In this document: positions 25,893 to 33,399 of the stretch, in pieces
Position numbering within the stretch: position 1 is the first letter of the stretch
Layout: each line of letters starts with the position of its first letter
Program-made: the position numbers and the translations under genes
The notes under the pieces: model-generated
Databases searched by the model: none
Told to the model about the DNA's origin: nothing
Seen by the model: the letters and a program-made list of their open reading frames with translations, nothing else
Assembly (NCBI GenBank): GCA_035652095.1
Contig: DASREM010000045.1
Location: 38,968 to 102,967, forward strand
DNA: 64,000 bases
Reading direction: 5' to 3'
Source: DASREM01 sp035652095
GTDB taxonomy: Bacteria; Acidobacteriota; Terriglobia; Terriglobales; Acidobacteriaceae

Positions 25893-25963
25893 AGGGCGAT
25901 ACGCTGTTTCGCGAGCTGCACATTCGCCTAAACTGCTTCTCTTGTTTAGAATAGACGCTTGTC

Positions 25964-27130
25964 ATGAACCTTTCTGCCATACAAGCCACCCTGACCGAGC
26001 GCAACATCGACGCCTGGCTGTTCTACGATCACCATCATCGCGATCCGATTGCCTACCGGGTTCTCGGGGTTCCGGAAGACCTGATGGTAACGCGGCGCTG
26101 GTTTTACCTGATTCCCTCCAGTGGAGAGCCCATAAAGCTGGTGCACCGCATCGAAGCGGGGCATCTGGACTCGCTTCCCGGGAAGAAAATGGTGTACTCG
26201 GGCTGGCAGGAGTTGTTCGACCAGATCAAGGTCATGCTCGCCAGTTATCGCGACATCGCCATGCAGTACTCGCCCAACAACCTGGTGTTCACCATCTCGA
26301 TGGTGGACGGAGGAACGCTCGACCTGATTCGGGGCCTGGGTAAGAACGTTGTGAGTTCAGCGGACCTGGTCGCGCAATTTGAATCAACGCTTACCGACGA
26401 GCAGATCAAGACCCATTACGAAGCCCGCGACGTGGTGGATTCGATCACGGCGGAAGCATTCAAAGAGATTGGGCGGCGCGTCCGCAACGGCGGCACTCGC
26501 GAGCACGACATGCAGAAGTGGTTCATGGAAGCGTTCCAGCGCGAGAACCTGGTTACAGATGATCCTCCGATTGTCGCCGTCAACGCCAACAGCGGCAATC
26601 CACACTATGAACCGGGTCCGGAACGTTCCGCGCCGATACGAGAAGGAGATTTTGTGCTCCTGGACGTGTGGGCGAAGAAGAACACGCCGGGAGCCGTGTT
26701 TTACGACATCACGTGGACTGGATTCGTAGGCAAATCTCCCTCCGACCGTATGCGTCAGGTATTCGAGGTCGTGCGGCAGGGCCGGGACCTCGGAGTAAAA
26801 ACGGTCACCGACGCAATTTCCGCCGGACGCCCGATCGCAGGCTGGGAGGTGGACCGCGCGGTCCGCAATCATATTCAGGATGCGGGATTCGGGCAGTATT
26901 TCATCCATCGCACCGGGCACTCGATCGGCACCAACGTTCATGCCAACGGCGCTAACATGGACGATCTCGAGATCCACGATGAAAGACGGATTCTTCCGAA
27001 TTCCTGTTTTTCCATCGAGCCCGGAGTCTACCTGCCGGAGTTCGGCGTGCGCAGCGAAGTAAATATGCTGATCCGTCCCAAGGCCGCCGAAGTAACAGGT
27101 AAAATACAGAAAGAGCTCGTGATCATCTGA
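25964..27130 (+). CDS. M24 family metallopeptidase (Xaa-Pro aminopeptidase-like)
   Basis: 388 residues with the creatinase N-domain (about 1-150) and a pita-bread M24 domain. The five metal ligands are visible: Asp in FVLLDVWAK, Asp in FYDITWTGF, His in HRTGHSIG, Glu in SIEPGVY and Glu in VRSEVNML. Predicted to remove N-terminal residues before proline. Its stop is followed directly by the ATG of a small membrane protein gene, so the three genes 25964-27735 look like one operon. Confidence 0.92.
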   Translation: MNLSAIQATLTERNIDAWLFYDHHHRDPIAYRVLGVPEDLMVTRRWFYLIPSSGEPIKLVHRIEAGHLDSLPGKKMVYSGWQELFDQIKVMLASYRDIAMQYSPNNLVFTISMVDGGTLDLIRGLGKNVVSSADLVAQFESTLTDEQIKTHYEARDVVDSITAEAFKEIGRRVRNGGTREHDMQKWFMEAFQRENLVTDDPPIVAVNANSGNPHYEPGPERSAPIREGDFVLLDVWAKKNTPGAVFYDITWTGFVGKSPSDRMRQVFEVVRQGRDLGVKTVTDAISAGRPIAGWEVDRAVRNHIQDAGFGQYFIHRTGHSIGTNVHANGANMDDLEIHDERRILPNSCFSIEPGVYLPEFGVRSEVNMLIRPKAAEVTGKIQKELVII

Positions 27131-27556
27131 ATGGCGAATTCCTCAGTCCCTAAAACCAAGGCGGCCACCGAGGCGCCGCCACAGCCCGTCACTGCCATGT
27201 CGGTGATTGCCCCGGCCTTGGGCTGGTTCATTCCCGGAGCGGGGCACTTGATTCAAGGCAAGTGGATTCGCGGCCTGCTGCTGATGACATCCATCTTCCT
27301 GATGTTTTTCCTGGGACTGGCCATGGACGGCCGCGTTTACCAGTTGAATAAGGGAGACATTCTCGACATCCTGGGGTTCATCGGCGACGTGGGGAACGGG
27401 GCTTTATATATCGTAACGCGAACCATGGACTGGGGCAAAGGCGCAATCGCTCACGCCACCGCCGATTATGGCACCAAGTTCATCATCGTAGCGGGCCTGC
27501 TTAATTTCATCAGCGCGGCGGACGCGTACCATATCGCAATCGGGAAGAAGCCATGA
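27131..27556 (+). CDS. DUF6677-like small membrane protein
   Basis: 141 residues with four hydrophobic segments. The block ALGWFIPGAGHLIQGKWIRGLLL is a TM2/DUF6677-like motif (GxGHxxxG). The function is unknown. The ATG directly abuts the stop codon of the M24 peptidase gene, and its own stop overlaps the next start. Confidence 0.8.
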   Translation: MANSSVPKTKAATEAPPQPVTAMSVIAPALGWFIPGAGHLIQGKWIRGLLLMTSIFLMFFLGLAMDGRVYQLNKGDILDILGFIGDVGNGALYIVTRTMDWGKGAIAHATADYGTKFIIVAGLLNFISAADAYHIAIGKKP

Positions 27557-27735
27557 GCCTGCAACTCTCGCATTTTTCCGCGGCTGTCCTGTTTGCGTTG
27601 TTTGCCTCCGTGGTCTTCGGAATCACGCAGCGCACCACCACCCGTGAGCAGATTCATTATGGCCTGTACTGCTTCGCGGTTTTCGTGGGTGGCGTGTTCG
27701 CCGCGGGCTGGGTGATGTGGATTCTGCGACGCTAG
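27553..27735 (+). CDS. Very small membrane protein
   Basis: 60 residues with two predicted membrane spans (AAVLFALFASVVFGIT and YGLYCFAVFVGGVFAAGWVM). It overlaps the previous gene by the ATGA sequence, which indicates translational coupling and supports it as real. I do not recognise a family. Confidence 0.72.
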   Translation: MSLQLSHFSAAVLFALFASVVFGITQRTTTREQIHYGLYCFAVFVGGVFAAGWVMWILRR

Positions 27736-27742
27736 CCGCGGC

Positions 27743-28759
27743 TTAACCTTCCCACACGAAAGCATCGAACACCCTGTTCTTTGCAAAACCCAGGCGTTCG
27801 TAGAGCTGGACGGCGCGCCGATTCGCTTCCGTCACTGTCAAAGACAATAACCTGAAGCGCCGTTGACGAAGGTTTGTGGCAGTCGCTGCGAGCAGCGATT
27901 CACCAATACCCAGCGACCGATACTCGGGCAGCACGCAGACCTGGGTTACGTGTCCCACGTCTTCGCGGACGTTAGAGCACAGGATCAATCCCACCAGGGT
28001 GCGCGCGCGTTTGTGAACCGCGACGAACGAGGATTCGGGATCGAAGGTCCCGCAGCCCGGAAACCTGACGATGTTGTTCAGGAACCGCAGCGAGCCGCTG
28101 AGGGTGCGGTACTGATCGTTGATCTCGCCATCCACGTGCCCGCGATAAGAACTGGTGATGACGGCGGCGGCGGTCTGGTAATCCTGCTCCGACCAGCGCC
28201 GGATATCGATCTCGTCATGGACGGGGTGAGGCGCTCCCGCAGCTTGCGCCAAAGGCAGCGCCATGAACAGCCGGCCATGGCGGTGGAAGCCCTGGTCGGT
28301 AAAGGGCCGGCTCACCGCTCCCGCCTCGTGGAGCAACAATTGGGCCTCAACCCGGTGAATTCCTGGAGATTGCTGCAGAGTTTCAATGACGTGAGTCAGC
28401 AACCGTGCCTCGGCCTCCTGCGGGTCCGGCATGCGGCTTCCGTTGGACACGAAGAGATCTCCGATCACGCCCTTGCTCCCCTCGTAAACAAAGAAAGAGT
28501 AGCCAAAGATTCGGCCGCGATCGATCGCGGCATACCCGGGCAGGATCTTGGCATCGACGTAACGAAGGATCATCTCTGCCGAACCGGTGTAGTCCCAGGA
28601 GAGCAGGCGCGACCACACGCTCACTTCATCGTCGAGCAGTGGACGAATGTCGGCGGAGGAAAAATGCCTGAGGTCGAGAATCTCCAACGAGGCTCCTGCA
28701 GCGATGCGAACATTGGAGTGTAGTGCCTTGCTTGTCTCGGAGGCAACCGCTGGAACCAA
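27743..28759 (-). CDS. Double-GNAT acetyltransferase-like protein
   Basis: 338 residues with two GNAT folds in tandem. The C-terminal one keeps the acetyl-CoA loop (VTQVCVLPEYRSLGIGESLL) and the end pattern NRRAVQLYERLGFAKNR, so it should be active. The N-terminal half (GYSFFVYEGSKGVIGDLFV) is more degenerate. It starts with TTG, 16 bases after the glycosyltransferase stop, and is probably the last gene of the minus-strand operon. The substrate is unknown. Confidence 0.82.
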   Translation of the reverse strand: MVPAVASETSKALHSNVRIAAGASLEILDLRHFSSADIRPLLDDEVSVWSRLLSWDYTGSAEMILRYVDAKILPGYAAIDRGRIFGYSFFVYEGSKGVIGDLFVSNGSRMPDPQEAEARLLTHVIETLQQSPGIHRVEAQLLLHEAGAVSRPFTDQGFHRHGRLFMALPLAQAAGAPHPVHDEIDIRRWSEQDYQTAAAVITSSYRGHVDGEINDQYRTLSGSLRFLNNIVRFPGCGTFDPESSFVAVHKRARTLVGLILCSNVREDVGHVTQVCVLPEYRSLGIGESLLAATATNLRQRRFRLLSLTVTEANRRAVQLYERLGFAKNRVFDAFVWEG

Positions 28760-28775
28760 GGCAAACAGCCTGCGA

Positions 28776-30386
28776 CTACTGCGGCGCGCGCGCTACCCAG
28801 AAGAATTCCAGATGTTGCGAGGGTAGCGAGCCGAGGTAGGAAACGCGGCGTCCAGGCACTTGCCTGGCGATCTCCTCCTGCTTGCGGGCGGGAGCAACCA
28901 CAATGTGAGCGGTGGAGGGAGTTCCTTTCCATTCGTAGCGTCGCAATACCTGATTGGTGTAGAAGGCGAGGCCGTACTCGGTTTCGCGGGAAACCTGGTA
29001 CAGAGCAATGGGTGGCAGTTCGCTCTGCAGTTTTTCCATCTGGTCATAGAGCGCTCGACTGGAAAGGCTGTCGTCCAGGACTGGCGAACCGATGCGCAGG
29101 ATCGCGGTAAGGGCGAGAACCACCGGCACCAGGGTGACGAAACGAACATAACGGAAACGCGGAACGCTCAACAGCGTGGCAGCGATGGCGATCGCGAGCA
29201 TGCCCGCGATCACACAAGAGACGCGGGTACCCCGGTTCCAGGGAAGGTGATGCTGCAGGACGATGTATTGAATCACCAGCGCCGGAACCAGAGGCGTGGC
29301 CGCGATCATTGCATGCAGCAGAATCAAGACAGCGTTCGGGCGATGGTTCTCGCTTGTAAGTTTCCGGATGTATTCCGCGGCCAACAGCGTACCGGCGGGA
29401 AGGGCCGGAAGGATATATCCCGGGAGTTTCGATTGCGATAAGGAGAAGAAGGCGATCGGAACGAAAAACCAGATCAATAGAAACACTTGCCACCAGTCGT
29501 CGGCGAGCAGCAGTTTACGTCCTTCCGATTTATACGACCGGATGGCGAAAGCTATGCCGGCGATGACGAGCACGATCCATGGGACCAGGCCCAAGGCCGT
29601 AACCGGGAGGTAATACCAGAACGGTTGCGAGTGGTGGTAGAGGTTGGTTCCGAAGCGTTCGAGGTTATGTTGCAGGATAAAGGCACGAAAGAATTCCGGG
29701 TTATGAATTTGTACGAGTATGTACCAGGGCAGAGCGACCGCGCAAAACACCGCGATACCCGGCAACCATAGAGTTTCCCTTACGAGATCAAACTGACCTT
29801 TCGCCAGAGCGAAGGTAACGATCAGCATGCCTGCGAGGAACGGAGCGACTGGACCTTTGGCGAGAGTTCCGAGCGCGATGAAAACATAAAAGACTACGAG
29901 ATCCAGTTTGCGGCGACCGATATACCACGAGCACCAAGCGAGCATTGCCACGGTGAACATAGCCGCCAGGGGCATGTCGGTGGAGGCGGCGCGCGCGAAA
30001 CCAATTACGCCCGCAGTGGACGCGGTCATCAACGCTCCGTCCAATTGCGAACCACGCCGGAAACGCCACAGGAATATCCAGATGGCGAAGACCATCAGTG
30101 TAGCGTCAACCACGGAGGGCAGGCGCGCGGCCCAGTCGCTGACTCCGAAAGCCTTATAAGAAAGCATGGCCTGCCAGTAGTACAGAACAGGCTTCTCAAG
30201 CCAGGGCTTGCCTCCGAGCACGGGGGTGATCCAGTCGCGCCGTTCCAGCATCTCGCGGGCGACCTGGGCGTAGCGTGGTTCGTCGGCGCCTACCAGTCCG
30301 AAGTTGGCAAGGCCGTAGTAGAAAAAGAACCCGCAGAAACCGAGCAGGAGGACCCACTCAATGACGGCCTGGGCGCGCTCTTTCAC
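28776..30386 (-). CDS. ArnT-like/GT39-type glycosyltransferase
   Basis: 536 residues, a polytopic membrane glycosyltransferase that uses lipid-linked sugars (GT-C fold). The N-terminal DEPRYAQVAREMLERRDWITP with the acidic pair in the first periplasmic loop, KPWLEKPVLYYWQA and ARLPSVVDATLMV are typical of the ArnT/PMT family. About 11 membrane spans follow, then a small soluble C-terminal domain. The GTG start overlaps the TGA of the preceding gene. The acceptor could be lipid A or a protein; the sequence does not tell. Confidence 0.9.
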   Translation of the reverse strand: MKERAQAVIEWVLLLGFCGFFFYYGLANFGLVGADEPRYAQVAREMLERRDWITPVLGGKPWLEKPVLYYWQAMLSYKAFGVSDWAARLPSVVDATLMVFAIWIFLWRFRRGSQLDGALMTASTAGVIGFARAASTDMPLAAMFTVAMLAWCSWYIGRRKLDLVVFYVFIALGTLAKGPVAPFLAGMLIVTFALAKGQFDLVRETLWLPGIAVFCAVALPWYILVQIHNPEFFRAFILQHNLERFGTNLYHHSQPFWYYLPVTALGLVPWIVLVIAGIAFAIRSYKSEGRKLLLADDWWQVFLLIWFFVPIAFFSLSQSKLPGYILPALPAGTLLAAEYIRKLTSENHRPNAVLILLHAMIAATPLVPALVIQYIVLQHHLPWNRGTRVSCVIAGMLAIAIAATLLSVPRFRYVRFVTLVPVVLALTAILRIGSPVLDDSLSSRALYDQMEKLQSELPPIALYQVSRETEYGLAFYTNQVLRRYEWKGTPSTAHIVVAPARKQEEIARQVPGRRVSYLGSLPSQHLEFFWVARAPQ

Positions 30387-30649
30387 TCGGCGGCCTTGTT
30401 CATGCTCTCGCGCCGGGGTCGAAATAACGCGTAGATGCTGATCAGGGTCCAGGTCACTTCCAGAACCACGAAGCCGATCTGGAAAGGATGAAAGGCGACG
30501 TAGGCCAGGATGGCCGACCCGATCGCATTGAGGATGTTATAGGCGGCACTTCGGGCGTAGATCAGGCCCATTTGATGGCCCACGTAGGCAATCAGAATCA
30601 GCAAAGCGCCGGTAAACGACGCGAGTTGCCGCAACATTGAAATTTCCAT
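30383..30649 (-). CDS. Small membrane protein, CBU_0592-like
   Basis: About 88 residues with three membrane spans (FTGALLILIAYVGHQMGLI; NAIGSAILAYVAF; FVVLEVTWTLISIYAL). These match a widespread small family (CBU_0592-like) of unknown function. The frame is open further upstream, but that part would overlap nrnA on the same strand, so the start at 30649 (or 30637) is preferred. The stop overlaps the start of the GT39-type gene. Confidence 0.78.
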   Translation of the reverse strand: MEISMLRQLASFTGALLILIAYVGHQMGLIYARSAAYNILNAIGSAILAYVAFHPFQIGFVVLEVTWTLISIYALFRPRRESMNKAAE

Positions 30650-30656
30650 AGGGAGT

Positions 30657-31604
30657 CTATTGTACGGAGTTGCCACCGCGAAGTTGTGCCAGGACTCGCG
30701 CCACTGCAACCGAAAGCGGTCCCTCCAGGGAACAGCCACTGGCGCACTGGTGGCCGCCGCCACCGAAACGCTCGGCTACGGATGCCACGTTAAGCTGTCC
30801 TTTGCTGCGCAGACTCACGCGGTAACGCTTGTCGGGAAGTTCCCGAAAGAAAGCAGCCACCTCGACGTCCTGTATGGACAGTGCGTAGTTCACCAGGCCT
30901 TCACAGTCCTCCTCCTTGGCCTCGAAACGGTCCATCTGCTCCTGTGTAATCCATATCCAGGCCAGAGGTCCTTCCCGGTGAAGGTTGGAGAGGGCGGCGC
31001 CAAGCAGGCGCATCTTGGCGGTCGAGTGCCCAAAATAAATATTGCGCGCGCAGTGGGCCGGATCCGCGCCCGCCAGCACCAGTTCCCGAGCCAAGGCAAA
31101 GGTGTGTTGATTCGTGCCTTCGAACATGAATGAACCGGTGTCGGTCAGCACGGCGGTGTAGAGGCAGGTTGCGATCTCGGGAGTGATCGTCACGCGGGCT
31201 TCGCGGGCGAGTTTGTAGACCATCTCCGCCGTCGCTACGGCGCTAGGATCGATCCAGTTCACGTGCGCGAAGGGGCGCCCGGAAAGGTGATGGTCAATAC
31301 TGATAAGAAAGTGATTTTCCAGACCGCCCAGGCGAGTACGCTGGATGCTGTCGCACTCGAGGATGATGGCGGCTTCGTAATTTCCGTTCACCGCTTCGGC
31401 CTGGCGGACGCGATCGGCAAAGGGTAAGGGCTGGTAAATGCGGGGAACGCCGTCGTGCAGGACAACCTCGGCATCTTTCCCCATCGAGCGCAGGATTTGA
31501 GCGCAGGCGAGGGCTGAGCCTACAGCATCCCCGTCGGGCCGGGCGTGCGAGGTCAGCACGAACCGGTTGCGTTTCTCGATATGCTTCAGGACCTCGTCCA
31601 ACAT
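30657..31604 (-). CDS. nrnA: DHH-family oligoribonuclease / pAp phosphatase NrnA
   Basis: 315 residues. It hydrolyses short RNA oligomers and 3',5'-pAp in the cytoplasm. The DHH domain has SHARPDGDAVGSAL, the DHH motif itself in ISIDHHLSG, and the Asp in LTDTGSF; the DHHA1 domain ends with FGGGGHQCASGCSL. The place just behind rbfA is the usual one in this translation cluster. Confidence 0.95.
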   Translation of the reverse strand: MLDEVLKHIEKRNRFVLTSHARPDGDAVGSALACAQILRSMGKDAEVVLHDGVPRIYQPLPFADRVRQAEAVNGNYEAAIILECDSIQRTRLGGLENHFLISIDHHLSGRPFAHVNWIDPSAVATAEMVYKLAREARVTITPEIATCLYTAVLTDTGSFMFEGTNQHTFALARELVLAGADPAHCARNIYFGHSTAKMRLLGAALSNLHREGPLAWIWITQEQMDRFEAKEEDCEGLVNYALSIQDVEVAAFFRELPDKRYRVSLRSKGQLNVASVAERFGGGGHQCASGCSLEGPLSVAVARVLAQLRGGNSVQ

Positions 31605-31613
31605 CCCGATTCT

Positions 31614-32012
31614 CTACCCCTCGTTACTGGACGATTTCTCCGGCGATCGAGCAGCCGATCTCTTCTTGCTGCGCTTCAGCAACTCCTCAACCCGGCTGCT
31701 GAACTGCGCCGAGCGGTCCAACTGGAACACCAACTCGGGCGGCCGACGCAGGTGCAAGCGGGTTCCGACCTCACGGCGTACAAAGCCTACCGCCGACGAA
31801 AGTCCTTCCATGGCACGGCCCGCTTCTGCGTCATCGCCTTCTACGTTCACCATGACCCGGGCCGACTTGCCGTCTTCCGCCAGAATGACACCGCTCACGT
31901 TCACCAGGCCGATTCGAGGATCGCCAAGTTCCCCTTCGAGGATGGTTTCAATCTCCTCGCGCAAGGCCTCGCCAAGACGCTCGCGATGATACTTTCGGCC
32001 ACGCTTCTCCAC
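31614..32012 (-). CDS. rbfA: Ribosome-binding factor A
   Basis: 132-residue KH-like protein that acts in 30S maturation, binding near the 5' helix of 16S rRNA. Family signs are RLGEALREEIETILEGELGDPRIGLVNVSGV and LHLRRPPELVFQLDRS. It starts with GTG. The C-terminal Lys/Ser tail is species-specific. Normally it follows infB and DUF503; here a foreign-looking gene intervenes. Confidence 0.95.
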   Translation of the reverse strand: MEKRGRKYHRERLGEALREEIETILEGELGDPRIGLVNVSGVILAEDGKSARVMVNVEGDDAEAGRAMEGLSSAVGFVRREVGTRLHLRRPPELVFQLDRSAQFSSRVEELLKRSKKRSAARSPEKSSSNEG

Positions 32013-32131
32013 ACTGTCCCCAGAGTAAAACGGATGAGAATATCAGAAAATCGCGTTCCGGTGTGCTTACGTTGGGACAGGGGGGCCGCCAACGTGTGCT
32101 TGCAAACCGAGGTGAGCACAGCGGCGCGGGA

Positions 32132-32956
32132 TCAAATCCGCATGATCTGGTTCAATTCCGGTGTGGTCGCGCTGCGGTCGACAAAACTGAACCGGCCGGT
32201 ATCTTTGAGTTCGCGAGCGGCCTCCAGCAGGCCGGTCATTGCGGCGCGATAGAGAGACGTGGCGAGGCTGATGCGCTTGACGCCTGCGGCCGCGAGTTCT
32301 TCGACCGAGAACGATTTTCCTTTGATTCCGACCATAAAGTTGACCGGCTTGGAAACTGCCGCACACACCGCGCGCACCGAGGCAAGGTCCGGCAACCCCG
32401 GCGCAAAGAGCACGTCCGCTCCAGCCTTTTGGAAAGCCTGAAGACGGCGGATAGTCTCATCCAGACTTGGGTTGGGGTACAGGAAATTGTGGGCTCGAGC
32501 GGTAAGAGTGAAGGGAAACTGGAGCGCCCGGGCGGCTTCTGCGGCTGCTGCAATCCGTTCGACGGCCAGGCTGAAGTCGTAGAGAGGACTGTTCGGATCG
32601 CCGGTCGAATCCTCAATCGTGCATCCCACCAGCCCCACCTCAGCCGCGAGCCGGACGGTTTCGGCCACGATTTCCGGTGCATCGCCAAATCCCTTTTCCA
32701 AGTCCGCGGATACCGGTAAGTCGGTCGCGTCTACAATCAACCGAGAGTGTGCCAGCGCCTCTTCCCTACTGAGGCCGCCATCTTTTCGACCGATGGAGGC
32801 GGCGGAGGCCGCGCTAGAGGTGGCCAACGCTTCGAAACCAATCCCGGCAAGAATTCGGGCGGAGCCGACATCCCAGGGATTCGGAATAATGAAAGCGCCA
32901 GGGCTGTGATGGAGCTCCCGAAAGCGAGCAGCCTTTTCGTTCTGGGTCACGCTCAT
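32132..32956 (-). CDS. Isocitrate lyase / PEP mutase superfamily protein
   Basis: 275 residues from the ATG at 32956, with GGGAG in front. It is an (alpha/beta)8 barrel of the ICL/PEPM family: IPNPWDVGSARILAGIGFEA, ATSSAASAASIGRKDG, PVSADLEKGFGD and VGCTIEDSTG hold the Mg-binding acidic residues. The KKCGH catalytic motif of true isocitrate lyase is absent, so it may be an oxaloacetate decarboxylase-, carboxyphosphonoenolpyruvate- or methylisocitrate-related enzyme. It is inserted between DUF503 and rbfA and does not fit the theme of the operon. Confidence 0.88.
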   Translation of the reverse strand: MSVTQNEKAARFRELHHSPGAFIIPNPWDVGSARILAGIGFEALATSSAASAASIGRKDGGLSREEALAHSRLIVDATDLPVSADLEKGFGDAPEIVAETVRLAAEVGLVGCTIEDSTGDPNSPLYDFSLAVERIAAAAEAARALQFPFTLTARAHNFLYPNPSLDETIRRLQAFQKAGADVLFAPGLPDLASVRAVCAAVSKPVNFMVGIKGKSFSVEELAAAGVKRISLATSLYRAAMTGLLEAARELKDTGRFSFVDRSATTPELNQIMRI

Positions 32957-33065
32957 ATTTTTTCTCCCGATGTTCGCAGCTACTACGTCATTCTCGCCAT
33001 TCCCGGCCGGGAATGCACGGTCAGCAGCAAATCTTCGCCAGGAAGGAACTTGCAGCGAGCAGGGG

Positions 33066-33353
33066 CTAAAAATACTCGAGATAGGAATCCGACACGTCGG
33101 CGCCGCCATTGTTGGCGACCCGGTTCGCGGCACGTTCCACGTTCTTCATCAGGCCGTCGAGATAGTCTTTTGAATTTGAAACGCTCACGATGCCGATCGT
33201 GGCGCGATTCCAGAGTTCGGCTGAGTCGAGTTCCGCGACCGAAACATTGAAGCGGCTGCGCAGGTGGTCCTTCATGCTGCGCACCACTTGCCGTCTGTCT
33301 TTCAGAGATTGAGCCGCTTCGATGCTGAGCTCGAGGGTAAGGAACGCGATCAT
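33066..33353 (-). CDS. DUF503 (YlxP-like) protein
   Basis: 95 residues with the family blocks LKDRRQVVRSMKDHLRSRFNVSVAEL and WNRATIGIVSVSNSKDYL. YlxP-type proteins sit after infB in many bacteria and are thought to take part in ribosome assembly. The spacer before it holds a hairpin. Confidence 0.93.
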   Translation of the reverse strand: MIAFLTLELSIEAAQSLKDRRQVVRSMKDHLRSRFNVSVAELDSAELWNRATIGIVSVSNSKDYLDGLMKNVERAANRVANNGGADVSDSYLEYF

Positions 33354-33362
33354 GATTTTCGC

Positions 33363-33394
33363 CGTGGATCACTCGCGGCGGCGAATGATCCACG
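33363..33394 (-). promoter_or_regulatory. Hairpin between infB and DUF503
   Basis: Perfect 9-bp inverted repeat (CGTGGATCA / TGATCCACG) with a 14-base loop. There is no U tract on the minus strand, so it is more likely an mRNA processing or stability element than a terminator. Confidence 0.45.
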
Positions 33395-33399
33395 ACTGA

